A DNA stretch of 64,000 bases from assembly GCA_030141605.1 (NCBI GenBank), contig JAQGDQ010000018.1:1-64000 (forward strand), written 5' to 3'. The position numbers and the translations under genes were made by a program. Below are positions 26,279 through 38,460 of the stretch, one piece after another; the first letter of the stretch is position 1, and each line of letters begins with the position of its first letter. The stretch is from Tubiluchus corallicola (taxonomy: Eukaryota; Priapulida; Priapulimorpha; Priapulimorphida; Tubiluchidae). Below the pieces are notes generated by a model that was given only the letters and a program-made list of their open reading frames with translations, had not been told where the DNA came from and searched no databases.

Positions 26279-26412
26279 CTAATAAATGATGTTATTCTCT
26301 GAGTGTTGAATGTTTTCATAATTCTTCATTGACAGTTCATTTTCTTCTTGTTGCATAATTGCTTCCATTTCACAGTCTGGTTAATCACACTCTACATAAA
26401 TCACTTCAACAG
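26279..26412 (-). other. possible terminal exon with an early in-frame stop
   Basis: On the minus strand a good acceptor (TTTCTTTTCCAG) is followed at 26412 by an exon opening in phase 1: VEVIYVECD, then TAA at 26381-26383. The same frame then stays open for 33 protein-like codons (PDCEMEAIMQQEENELSMK, then NYENIQHSENNIIY) to a TAG at 26279-26281. No upstream partner exon was found between here and 30.3 kb. The phase would allow splicing from the DCAF7 exon ending at 31768, giving a truncated WD protein, but a separate or decayed gene is equally possible. Family unknown. Confidence 0.3.
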
Positions 26413-29400
26413 CTGGAAAAGAAAACAATCACAGGTATATTACCATGTCATATAAATTCACTGTTAACTGTAGCTACAAATGATTGATCAATTAAAGACA
26501 TTGCTGTAAAAATAAGCTATAATTAAACAGAGCTATAAGAACAAAATAAAAGAAAACCTACTAATTACGTTTTAGAGCACAAAATGCTATATAACTACTT
26601 GAAAAAACTGCAAAATATATTACAAAACAAAAATAGGAATGGAAAACAAAGCTGATATTTACTAAATAGCAATTATATAGCTACCAATTAGAAGCACATT
26701 CAAAAATTAACAAAATTGATATAAGATGATGCCGGCCAATACACGAGGAAAAGATAGAGTACAGAAACATGACAGAAAATAGCCAAAATACTAAAAATTC
26801 CTCAATTAGGCAGTTTAATTACCTGTTCACTTCGCACCTATCACACACTTGCCTAACATTAAACATGGTATTACATATGACAATGTTTCATACCACATTC
26901 TGCACTCGTTAATTTTGACATATATAAAACCAATCAGCTCTGTGACTTCTCTACTGCCTCTTTAATGCTTTCAAGTTTCTACAGTCATCATTTTTAACAT
27001 GCTCTCTGTGACAGTTTTGAAACTATGCACAGGAGAGGTAGAGGACCATTTACGAAAATAGTTTTTATTATTGTATTCATTATTGTAAACATGCAAACCT
27101 ATTTTACATCAGGTGTAAAACAGCAATAACAAATCACTAAAATTTCACGCAAACCCATATAAGTTGCAAAACAAAATAAGTTGTTTTCAGTAGGTTGTGA
27201 CTTTCAGGCGTGCATCAAAAGTGCTTCTACATGTGCTAGCATATTTGATTAGATTGTGCCAGTCTGACTGACAGGTTTTGGACAGTTGGGGTGTAATCTA
27301 GCAATCAGGCAGCTAAAGGCCTAACACACTTATCTTACACAAGCAATACCACACAAAACCAAAAAAAGTTTTCAAGGTTTTATAAGCATTATACAAATTT
27401 ATATAATGTTTTCCTATTTTTGTTGCTTGTCAAATGTTTAATACTAAATAAGACATGTATGTGGTGGGTATACCCAGTTACTCTATAGAAAATAGTAGTT
27501 CTAACTAATAAAACACAAAGAGACCATCAACAGAAAAAAGGCAAGTAGTACAATCCAACGGTTAAGTCTCTTTAACTAAAAACTGATTACTCACTAATGG
27601 TAGTATTGTTCCTACGTTAATAAACATTAACTTCAGAATTTTGATGTAACTAAAAAATTAGAAAGTAAAGAAAAGGCAGATCAATGCTGATAAGTGCAAA
27701 ACAAGCTTAAACAGTAAACCTAAAAATACTTTAAATCCTCTATCCGTATTACCAAAAACCACATAACAATTCTTTGTTATGAACACTTACATCGCAAAAA
27801 TTAATATAAAAACAAATTAATTTAGAGTAATAAGAATTTCTAGTTGTTTCATTATAAAACCACAGGTAGAAACAGTTCCTTAATGGTGTATCACAAATTA
27901 CCGACTTTGCATAATCACTTCTCAGTACACATAATATATTACATGGAAACAGTACATTAAATGAGTACTGCCCAGGTCAAGGCACTGACTTGTGTAATAG
28001 CCTACTGACTTATGTAACAACCAACTTTGAAATAAGAAGAGTGTTGTAGAATATCACTTTCTGGAATTCCAACACAGAGTGAGACTAGTCCAGCAAATAC
28101 AGAGTATCAAACAGGAACAGCAAATACAGAGTATCAAACAGGAACAGCAAACGCTTATCTAGACCGAAGTCATAGGCAGATCCAGGGGGGCACCCTCATG
28201 CTGCACAATTTTTGCCAAGACAAAATTATTTTATTTCAGAATACATCCATGATGTTCAAGTGTGAAGTGTGAAAAAGGCGTCTTCCATGCATGCCTTGCA
28301 GTCTATTGTTGTAACACTAAACTAGTTGAGTGCGCACTTCTTAGTTATATGATACAGCAATCCCTGACACCCTCGAGGAAGCTCAGTATGACTGACTGAG
28401 AGCCATCACAAACAAATACGCGAGAAACTATCCGAGGCGAATGCTGTTTAATAATCCATTAACTGAGTAGATTGAGTAAAAAAACTGCCAAATATTTTGA
28501 TACAAGTTCAGCATGTTTGTTTCTGTATATAACTGGTACATATGGCTATTCTCTTTTCAAGTCCGGAAATGTTCTTAATCAAAAAGTAAGAAAATAAAAA
28601 GTCGCATGGATGGACCAGCTTAGCAGAGTCGCAGTTTGAAAATCAGGCCCAATGAATATGAGCTAGAAATCTGACTTGAGGATTCATTCTCAGTAGTCAG
28701 TCTTACAGGCAAACTTCGCGAAATTGAAGGAATGATTTGTGTTACAGCCCTGCTTATTTTGGACTCAGATGCGTTTAGATTGCAGGAAACCGGTCCCAAA
28801 TTTTCATAATTTTCCTGGGGTCTCCACACCCTCTGTCTGGCTCCTGCTCGCTCCGCGGTAGTATACCAAACATTCTATTCTTTGGCATTTTGTTGTACCC
28901 TTTTTAAAAATCCTGGATCCTGAAAGTCTAATTCACATTTACTTACATACAAACACACTTCTTGTATGTAAGAGCAATGCATTCCAAGGCAAAATGGGCT
29001 CGCTAAAGAATAACGTGTTATTTTCGAAAGTACCAGACATGAAATTGACTTAAGTCCAAAAAAATCAATCAGGCTTTAAACACCTGCTTTTTAAATAATG
29101 AACACCTATAAATTCACATCTTTGGGGACAACAAGAATCATTGCAAATTAAGTGAGATACATGTTCCGTGGCTATGTTTATATTCATTGATGTCTATCGG
29201 GACTGCACATGTGATGAGCTGACAAGAGACACAATTTAATTAGATCTAAGCTAAGCAAAAATGAGCACAAAGAAAATTCAATTTGACAGTTTCATGTATT
29301 TTACAGTTTTGTAAGGTTTTCAAGCGTCCTTACTCAGAAGCTTATAAAGTTCAAGTAGGAAAGCCTTTCACGGTTTATGAAAATATGACTTGGCAAGTAA

Positions 29401-30060
29401 ACTATTATAAATCGAATTTGATGAAAATCAAGTTCATTCATAAGTAACAATTTAAAATTCCTTACATGCATACATTGATTTTCAGTGATAAAAAAGGAGT
29501 TAAATTTAAAAATATGTAGGAATAAAAACTCTAAGTTATGCAGTCCATTTTTTATACTCTTAGAGATACATATGGACACTTGTATTTATATGCAAGGTCA
29601 TTACCCAGACTTGGATTAGGTTTTTTCATGCGTCAAATGTGACCATGCATAGTTTTTTAGACCGAAACATGCAGTTTTAAATAATTCACTTTAAATGATT
29701 TTTTGTTGCACGTAAGATCTACATTTACCTGCACCTGTTCACATTTACTAACTAATGAACATTTTACAACATATGAACATAACAAATGTTTGCTAAAAAA
29801 CATTTTAAGTGACTATAACGAAGCTATCGCCAAATCCAGAAAATAGGTGAAAAAAAATGTGTGCAACAAATCAACCACAAAAAGCAGTGCACTATAGTTC
29901 CACCACCAATAAAGCCCACTGAGAGCCGTAACCATGCCGTAATATAAAAAGACATCTAGGTGATACATGCACAAGCCAGGAATTTCAGTTTTTCAGAAGG
30001 AGCTTTGAACAGATAAGCAAAAAAGGCCCATTTTATGGTCCAAAAGTTCATACTCTCACA
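26413..30060. other. non-coding region 3' of DCAF7
   Basis: No supported exon. Contains a 27-bp tandem duplication at 28091-28152. Around 28160-28210 there is a CAGATCCAGGGGGGCACC segment of the kind often seen at decayed DNA-transposon ends. Confidence 0.4.
28091..28152. repeat. 27-bp tandem repeat, about 2.3 copies
   Basis: The unit starts CAGCAAATACAGAGTATCAA. Two perfect copies (28091-28117 and 28118-28144) are followed by a partial third. Confidence 0.95.
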
Positions 30061-30065
30061 TTCCT

Positions 30066-30071
30066 TTTATT
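30066..30071 (-). promoter_or_regulatory. candidate polyadenylation signal of DCAF7
   Basis: AATAAA on the minus strand about 265 nt after the DCAF7 stop codon. Its use is inferred from position only. Confidence 0.45.
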
Positions 30072-30332
30072 GTAAATTTCGATAACTGTGAATGATTTAG
30101 CAATGCAGTAACGGCTCTCAGACATAGGCTAAGTCTAGTCCACAGTTTCCATACTCAATGTCGTCTGGCAAATAAACAAGGCAATATGAGCAAATTGCCA
30201 ATCCATGTCAAGTTTTAAACAAGGATGCAGATGCAGGTATAACATAGCCAGTAAACGTTAATTTAATTCTAGCGCAGGAATGATCAAGTATGATGACAGT
30301 GGACCATACCATCAGCACTCAGAGAATCATCA

Positions 30333-33300
30333 TTACACTCGCAAGATTTCCAATGAATTATTATAGCAGATAGCAATCCAGTCAGGCTGTGTTGATGCCC
30401 ACTGTATCTGGTTGATTTCCCCCTCGGCTGTATAAGCAAGTATGGGATCCTCTATAGCACGAGGCATCTGCTGTATATCCCAGATTAATGCCTGATGATC
30501 ATCAGCTATAATATTCACAATGTTCGAAAAATTATCAAACTGCCAGAAAAAATATCTTTAGTCTGTGTATCAAGTTCATCATTTTACCAAACAATAATTA
30601 ATATTAAGTGCAAAATGTTCAAAATCTTACCTAAAAAGAATTATCTAAAAACTTTATCATTAAGTACTAACTGTTCAAGATTTCTAAATGTTATACTGCT
30701 TTTGTTAATGTTAAGCACAGAAATTTCAAAACTTTTCGAAGGGTGATATTTTAAAAGAAAGCTTTAATCATGGTTAAACTTTATGAACTTACACAACAAT
30801 GCATTTGCACTGCAGAGCATCGCTGTGTAAGCTCATAAAGTTTCATAAGCACCGTAAGAAATAAAACAAACCTGAGAATACTAAAAGGTAACAAACACAA
30901 TGTCATGTATGTCAATAAAACTATGCTGCAAAATGTTTTAGTTGTATAATTTTTCCTATACAGTAAGTCGCTAATCAAAATAATAACAATAACAAACAAA
31001 ATATGTAAGCACAATTATAACTCAAACTCATCTAAAATATAAAGACGTGTTCCACAGCAAGTCCTTGCTTAACAATGCTAATAATTTACAGCAAAATGAG
31101 TCATTAAAGGAAATGTCATTGTGTGAAACAATGCCTTCCACAGAAACAATGTAAAAACATTTCAGTTGCATTCCCCGTGACTCACTTCTGAATTGCGCTC
31201 TCTATCTGCGTTACTTTCACAAAAAATTTCAAGTGCCGTGTGAATAATTTTAAAAGCTTCATGCGCGTGTTTAAAGCTAGTCATTTCTGTTAGCAGATTA
31301 ATCTGTGTTTCTAGCATTGTTTTTCAGCAAGGTAAATGCAGTAATAATTAACCCAGCAACGTAACAGGAGAGAATTTTCTCAGAGAAATTCCATCTCTAT
31401 GTGTTAGAAATCAGTGAGTGGCCAACAAGGAATCATTGTTTCCTGCATCTGGCTGCTTAGTAATGTATATTTAATTACTGCTGTGATTTGCAATAATTGG
31501 GTTATTTCATAAAGTGCGAGTACAGCAAACAAAATTTCAAGGCTTAAACGGCAAAAAATCCTCGTTAAAATGAAACAGTGTGTAAAGTGAATAAAAGCTC
31601 TTAAAAGATCAATATCGTTAAAACGAAATGCTGTTAAGCGACGGTGTTAACTGAGGACTTACTGTAATATGAATAATTCAATTCTCATGGAAAACTAAAC
31701 TCAGCTTCTTTAGAAATAATTAAGTAGTAAATATTTAGTGTGATTACTATTAACTAAAGTAACCAACCTGCAGTGCATATATGGCAAGAAGAGTGTGGTG
31801 CCCATGCTATACCATTCACACAAGCTCGATGGTTGTTTAACCTAGCAACTGGTGTACACGGTACTCTAACATCTAGTATTATTACCTGAAATAAAATTAA
31901 TCTTGGCAGTAACTGGCAACAGACTACAAATTAATTTCTGAAACAGAAGCTCTCTAGTGCATTTTAAACCAGCATGATATAATCACAAACTGATCGCCTA
32001 CCTCTAAGGGACACAAATAATTGTAATGAGCAGGAAAACAATGATCAAATTTCATAAAGAAAATTCTTTATGCCTGAAATTATTAATCAAAGATGTATCA
32101 CCTCCATTCCATCCATGGCCATTGTAGCCAAATAGTTGGGATCCTGTTTGTTCCAAGCTAGCCTAAGTAATGGATGATGCTGAGGGTCTTCATAGATGAT
32201 CGTTGAATGTTCTAAGTGTCTAAGATCAAACATCCTCACTGAGCCATCGGCTCCTAAATGCAGCAAATGACTTTAATAACATAGGTATAGTTCACAAACT
32301 GACTATGTCACTTACCTTGAAAAAAATTAACAAACAACACCACAAGTAGTATTAAATCTTTAATGCAATATAATACTATTAAAATGTTATATACTACTTG
32401 CTTACAACTTATAACTCATTTTCAAGAAAAATCACATACAAAACCTGAATAAAAGGATGTTAGCCTAGAAAAATATGATCTAATTGCTAAAAAAACATTA
32501 CAGAAAATCACAAGCTACTGAAATAAATTATTTATAGGAATTTCTGTAAACATTGAAGCCTTGGTTAATAACTTACTGAAGAAAACTCCTTTTAAGATAG
32601 ATGTTCAAATAGAAAATAAAAATGCAGAAACATAAGACGACTTTGAAACAACTAGCAAAAATCAATTTACATTGATGGAAAACACAACAAGCAATATGAA
32701 TGAGATACGTACAGTTCCACTTTCATCCAGCAAACTTGTAATGCTGCTTTGTGAAAACTTGTTGATTTTTCATCATTTTATAACATCCAAATCCAGTAAC
32801 ATAAAATTATATCTTTTAGAAGTAGTACGAAATATTGGTTGTCATATAAGACGTGCCTGCAATGTTCAACTAACGTGCAGCAAAAAGGCTTACCAACACT
32901 GGCAAACATGTCACGGCCACCACCAGCTCTGCTGAAAGCAATATCATACACCTCCTTATCATGAGCTATGAGTTGAGTTTTTACATGACCCGAGACTAGA
33001 TTGACATGACCGAGAACTTGACCAGTCTGAAGAAAATGATCAATTATACAGGTAAATGGTTCATCAAATTTTCAAGCCACACTTTTGTTACGGTACACTG
33101 TAACTCTATAAGCAAATTTTAGCAAGTGGTTTACACTAAAATGAATCCTAGAAAACAACTATAGACTGAGCATCAGCCTAAAAATTAATTCAGTTAACAT
33201 TCACTAACCTCAAGTCCCCATATTGTGCATGTTGTATCTATACTAGAGGTTCCAAGCAAATTTGGATCAACTTCGTTCCAGTCGAATGATGTCAGTGGAG

Positions 33301-36300
33301 CACAAAAATCAGAATTTTTATTCTACAAAAGATATTAATTGCTATAATAACAAGAAATATTAACTCTGAAAAACTCGTCATGAACAAAAGGAATGCTAGT
33401 GTGCAACTAATTAATTACATAAGAGTGTGTGTGAGTGTGTGTGTGTGTGAGAGAGAGAAAAAAAGGAAGAGGGGGAAAGAGAGGGAGACAGTGAAAGGGC
33501 AAAACAGAGGAAGAGGGAGGGGAGAATAGATATTAGGTAGACGGTTGCGATGATAGCAGTGCTTGGTACACGATACACGAACAAAATACTCGAACGACTG
33601 GTACTCAATACATGAATGGAATGCACAAAAGTTTAGAATTCGCAATAATGCAGGAACGAAAAGAATCAAATTTTGAAAAGCTAATGACAATACACGAAAA
33701 CCAACAAGGCTAAAAACTTTTAACAGTGCAATTATTTTGTTGATAATAATTGAAATTAGAATATTTTTATAGACACTGCCAACTGTAAGATTCCATGGCA
33801 CACAGCTAACAGAAACTTACGGCGCCGTCTGACAGCCAAACAGATCGCAAGTTGAACACATACAGAACATATTATTTAAAAAGTGAAACTTTAAAAAACC
33901 AGCAACTCTTTAACTAATGCCAAAGTAATAATTGCAAGGGGAAAATTCGCAAACTATTTACAGATATCTACACTCTAATAATCAACAGCCCCCTTTTGCT
34001 GATATGACTGACACGACTTCAATCTTCACTTGGATGTATTACGAGGAAGATTTTAACTTCCATTACCAAGGTAGATGTACATATATGTAAATGCTGAAGA
34101 AAGAAGATGACATAGTTTGTAGATGCTGCAAGAGTAAATGTTGATTAAAAGTATGTTCCAAACACTGGAATGGAGTAAAGAATTTTTTATTGCACTACAA
34201 CATACTATCTTAACATGTAAGTCTTCTTGAATGGCAAATGACTGTTGAGCTGCTGGAGATTGCTTGCATACTTGCATGGTCATTTTAACGAGGCTTAGAA
34301 ATCATTAGTGCATATAAACGTAATAGTGCAATAAAATGGCACATGATGGACTGCCTGCAGGCCATTTTTCCCAAGAACACTACACTTTTTTCAATGTGAC
34401 CTGGTGAAAATTGCACCATGTCTCCATTTAAAATTATTGCCTATATTATTAGAATCACAAAATTGTTAGAAATACAATGTGAAAAGGTCTCTTCAATGGC
34501 TTGTTATCGCTTTCAGAACAAAAATATTCCATTTTCTCCATCAGCTCATGTTTACTTTATAGCCCCAGTTGATGCTAATAATGACCACAACTTATAGTAC
34601 AAGAAATCACAGCATAACAAATTTATTATATACAGTACATAGTACATACATTATTAAGTAGACATTCTGGTCGCGTTTCAGTCTCCCCTGCTCGCCATAT
34701 TCGTAGATAATCTCCACTGGTAGCCAACAAATCAGGAAACACACCTTTCTGAAATTAAAATATCAAAAATATAATTGACATCATTCTAAAAATCATGTAA
34801 TAAAAACAGCTAACGTCTTTATATCTCAAAACCAATGGTAGCAAACAAAACTTCAAGCAAAAACTTACTAACATGAGTGGCTGATGGAGCTGATATTAAA
34901 ATTAGCCAATGTATTTCAAGATGGTCTGCTGCAGCTATTGTGGCAATTAAGACAGGCCAAAAGCCTCCAAGGTTGTCTTTTTAATACAAGTTCCCGATAA
35001 ACTATACCTTAAAAGATTTTTACAAGCGACAATTTACTTTTGAGAATTAAGATTATAAATGAGACAATTTTTATTTTAGCACAGAAACAGCTCTTGTAAT
35101 CTGTAGAATACGCAGAGACTGACTTTAATTAAGCATTCAGCCATTGCAAAATCTGTCAAAATCATACGAAAAAGAACGTTAGGTATTGCAGCAAAGAAAT
35201 CAAAAATTATTCCCAAAAACTTCAAGAACTGGCAGAAGTACCAAAGGACTTTTACATTATATTCAGATGACACCAATTATGTTCTCTCACTTGCTGGACA
35301 AAATTTCACCTCTAATGCAGCACAGTGACACCAGCAGGAGTGAGTCAACTTCTTTGCTGCTAGATTGGAGGTTAGCAACCTAGGTATTATACGATGCTAC
35401 AGTATTATGTCCAAATTTTAAAACAAAGCTTGTGGTTAATAATCTGCGAACTTGCAAAACTGTATATTAAGCTCTGCGAGAACAATACTATAAGGTCAGC
35501 TTCTAAACTTTTATTCTTGCAAAATTAAATATTACAATATTGCAAGTTACATATATATTTTTATTGGGTAAATTATATTTTCAAGTCACATCTATAAACC
35601 CTATTCTAAATTCTCTTTTCCAATCTAACCGCCAACATCTTCAAGCAGGCAAAGCTTACACCAATGTCTACACTTATAAAAGCACAAATAATTTTTTTAA
35701 TAACAGCTCACAGTTTTTCGAGCACCTGCTGTAAATGGACTTTTTCAACCAGGTCACCTGCGTGTATTAGCTCTGGCTGTTAATTCCGGGGATGACTGAC
35801 ACAGACAAAAATCAAAACCAGTTTGTTATAGCATAGTGAACGACACAGAAATTTCAGTGGCAGTCTTGGCCGCTACACAGTATCTGTAAACACTGACCAA
35901 CGTAAAACACTGAGGGTGTTTTGAATGACCATGTAGACAGCCAGTACCTAACTGGAATAATTTTTCGCTAATTCACTAATCAATCTCACCAACATTCTAA
36001 ACTCTCTCTCTCTCTCACTATTACTACACTATATATTCAAATTTTACTGAAGGGACACTTATCATTAGCGATCCCACCAAAATTCTGCTACATAATTAAG
36101 ACGTATAAAAATTAATGATTATCGCACTACATAAAATGGTACATAAATTACATACAAAGTTATAGCCACTTACACTATCTGGAATCCACATAATCTTTGT
36201 GCAGGGATAAGGATGATCGAAAGTACTCTTACACGAAAACTCTGATGTATCTTCATCCAACTGCACTATTTGAACCTTCAAAAGAGACATGAGTCAATAA

Positions 36301-36596
36301 AAAGCAAACTTTCGATTAACAGCCATTAGAACTAGGATAATTTACATAAAAAGCATTAAATAAAAGCACGGGCAAATAACCTCTATTCATCACATACATG
36401 GCTATGAACAAGCACATTAAAAATGTACCTTGTTATTGTACTCCTCCACAAAACTCCCTAGTGCAAGTCTGAAACGCTTATCTGGACGTACACTCCAGTT
36501 CATAGCATACAGAGTCCAAGGAGCTTCATACTTATATATCTCCTTCCTCTTAGTTGTTGGAGCTGCCGGTGGTGCTCCAGTAGGTAATGATACCAT
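30333..36596 (-). CDS. DCAF7: DCAF7 / WDR68 (HAN11) WD40-repeat scaffold protein
   Basis: Complete gene with eight coding exons on the minus strand: 36596-36429, 36275-36174, 34748-34650, 33322-33209, 33026-32894, 32253-32102, 31885-31768 and 30505-30333 (TAA). All phases agree, giving 352 aa against 342 in human. The N-terminus ([20 protein letters not shown]) carries about ten extra residues before the conserved [22 protein letters not shown]-repeat signatures follow: [95 protein letters not shown] and [19 protein letters not shown], then the family's exact C-terminus (NNSLEILRV). The protein folds as a beta-propeller, binds DYRK1A/HIPK2-type kinases and serves as a DDB1-CUL4 associated factor; it is found in nucleus and cytoplasm. 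The identity is unambiguous because near-identical stretches are recognised throughout. Confidence 0.98.
31055..31664. mobile_element. Tigger/pogo-like MITE in the last DCAF7 intron
   Basis: The left end CAGCAAGTCCTTGCTTAACA and the inverted right end (reading inward CAGTAAGTCCTCAGTTAACA) form imperfect terminal inverted repeats of about 25 bp around 610 bp. The right flank is TA; the left flank is CA, consistent with a mutated TA duplication. The interior has no coding capacity. The CAGT..GTCCTC..TTAAC type of end is characteristic of Tigger-like elements. Confidence 0.65.
33422..33524. repeat. (GT)n followed by a purine-rich GA tract in a DCAF7 intron
   Basis: GTGTGTGAGTGTGTGTGTGT passes into about 75 bases of almost pure purine (GAGAGAGAGAAAAAAAGG...). 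Since the gene is on the minus strand, this is a long polypyrimidine tract in the pre-mRNA. Several AG dinucleotides lie downstream, but no exon is seen there. Confidence 0.9.
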
Positions 36597-36832
36597 CTTT
36601 ATCGTATTTGTGAATTACGTTTAGCCAAAAAATCAAAATTAGGAAGTGTGGAAATGGCCACATGCAAGTTGCCAGACTTCTTCAAACAAATTTGATCATT
36701 CCTGCATGGTCATCTAGCATTGCCTACAAATAAACATCAGATTACAGGTACAAATAAATTTAGTTAAATGGTTTTGACACCAATTATATAAATGCACAAA
36801 AGCAGTACTAAATTCAAGTTGGAAAAATTTAC

Positions 36833-36897
36833 ACCTCTACTGGGACTTGAACCCAAAACCTCCTTTCAAGCAGCTATGCTAACCATACCACAGAGAA
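36833..36897 (-). repeat. tRNA-derived SINE copy or tRNA pseudogene
   Basis: The minus strand reads CTCTGTGGTATGGTTAGCAT (A-box-like) and, 25 nt on, GGGTTCAAGTCCC, a near-perfect B box in a T-arm. The ends TTCTCTG and TAGAGGT can pair at most positions. At about 65 nt with a weak anticodon stem, it is too short for a working tRNA. It shares its sequence with copies near 41.5 and 41.8 kb. Confidence 0.7.
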
Positions 36898-37271
36898 GTC
36901 TGGTTTTCACATTCAAACATACTCACTCTATAAGCCATACACTATAAATGTTTTTCCCATTTGTGTAATGTCAGAATAATTATATAGCAAACCAAGTTGA
37001 TATCTCTGCATATATGTGCACCAATACCAAGTACATCGCTTTAGTGTAAATTAGCCAAAACAGTCATAGAATTAATCATCTAGTTAGTGTTGCTGTTTCT
37101 ATTGTTGTTCTTGTTGCTGCCACCGCTGTTATGCTGCTCCTGTTGTTGTGACTTTTGCACTGTTTTTCTAATCTGCCTTGTTTCAAACTTGGCAGTGAGT
37201 GCAACTGAAGAAAATGAATAGGATACAAATTTCACTGGATGAAACCTAGAATACACTTGTTCATCTTAGGG

Positions 37272-37376
37272 GGAGCAGAACACCTGAGTGGTCATGACTT
37301 GTGCTTAGCTACCGAAGTTCAGCAATACCTAGCCTGGCAGCTGTGGTTGGGTGACCGCATGGGAATCTCACTCTTG
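37272..37376 (+). repeat. 5S rRNA-like sequence (5S pseudogene or 5S-derived SINE)
   Basis: ACCGAAGTTCAGCAATACCT, then AGCCTGGCAGCTGTGGTTGG and GTGACCGCATGGGAATCTC follow the order and spacing of the 5S rRNA internal promoter (GAAGTTAAGCA ... GCCTGG ... TGGATGGGTGACCGCCTGGGAAT). The 5' half is more diverged and the 3' end does not restore the 5S terminal helix. It is therefore a pseudogene or the head of a 5S-derived SINE, not a functional 5S gene. The open frame across it is a shadow. Confidence 0.75.
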
Positions 37377-38344
37377 GATAATTTCTTCCACTGCGATGCC
37401 AAATTATTTTTTCATTTACATGCATACAAATGTGACTGTAACACCTCTGCTACTTCAATATTTCATCTCAAAACAATTATTTTGATAATGAAGTAAGATT
37501 TGGTCCTGCAAAAAAAACATTAGTAGGCCCTGCCATTCAGTTCTGCCTAGTGGTTTGCAGTGCATCAAAGACCTCTAAAAAAATTTGCAAAGAAGCATAA
37601 TTTATAGGGCAAATTTAGACCTTCAAGATATTCACTAATCTATGTAGTTCCAAAAGCCTTGGTGTTTTCATTTTCTACATTGTTTCTACATTTTCCAAAC
37701 TTTAATTCAAATCTATGAAAATCAAATGATTTTGATTTTTCCAAAACATCCCTGGTAGGCTGGCCATAAAAAATCTGTCTTACCTCATGATCTCAAAAAC
37801 GTCGAGGGAGGAAATAAATATTTCTTGCAAATGTTTAAAGCTGAACCATAGAATATATAAATTCAGTTGAAAGCAAAGGTTGTTTATTTTTTATTGATTA
37901 GCAGTAAGGTTCCAAATTTTTCACACTTTGTATGTTCCGACAATTATGGTATAAATAGAAACACTCGGCCACTCTCGTGAAAAATGCTGAATTGGCTGTA
38001 GAGAAACATGGCCGTATCCTCGTTGAAATAAATAATAAATCCTCAACATTATAATAATTATTGATTTTACATTTTAAATTAAAAAAATATCCTTTTATAT
38101 GACTAAATTCCCTGGGCGATTAGACGGAAACAGAATATCTTTATTGTTGGCCCAATCCTACTAGAATTGTAGATCTTAAAATTAATAACAAATTGTGTAA
38201 AAAAAATCTTAACAAAAATCTGTATGTAAATGAAGCAAACTACTATACAAAGTTTGATTTTGGCAAAAAAAATTTCATTGCACTGTAGTACACAACATGC
38301 TTCTGATACTATTAATGTTAAAATGATTTCTGCTTAAACAAACT

Positions 38345-38460
38345 TGTTGTTAGACGCAGTCATTTTAAACGTAGGTCGTCTGGTACAAGTTTCGATAACA
38401 ATGCGTGAAAAAATAATCAGAGCATTCGTAGCACACATGTTACTAACTAGTAAAAATTTA
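38345..38460. repeat. diverged repeat, copy 1
   Basis: Shares GCAGTCATTTTAA, then AAGTTT.GATAAC and ATCAGAGCATTCGTAG in the same order with the copy at 40550-40670. An ancient duplication or dispersed repeat. Confidence 0.55.

Noticed and set aside
33415-33801. 128-codon minus-strand frame in a DCAF7 intron
   Set aside because: It reads the GT/GA-rich tract as Ser/Leu/Thr-His runs. The real DCAF7 exons flank it with matching phases.
37239-37496. 85-codon plus-strand frame
   Set aside because: It overlies the 5S rRNA-like sequence and has no protein homology.
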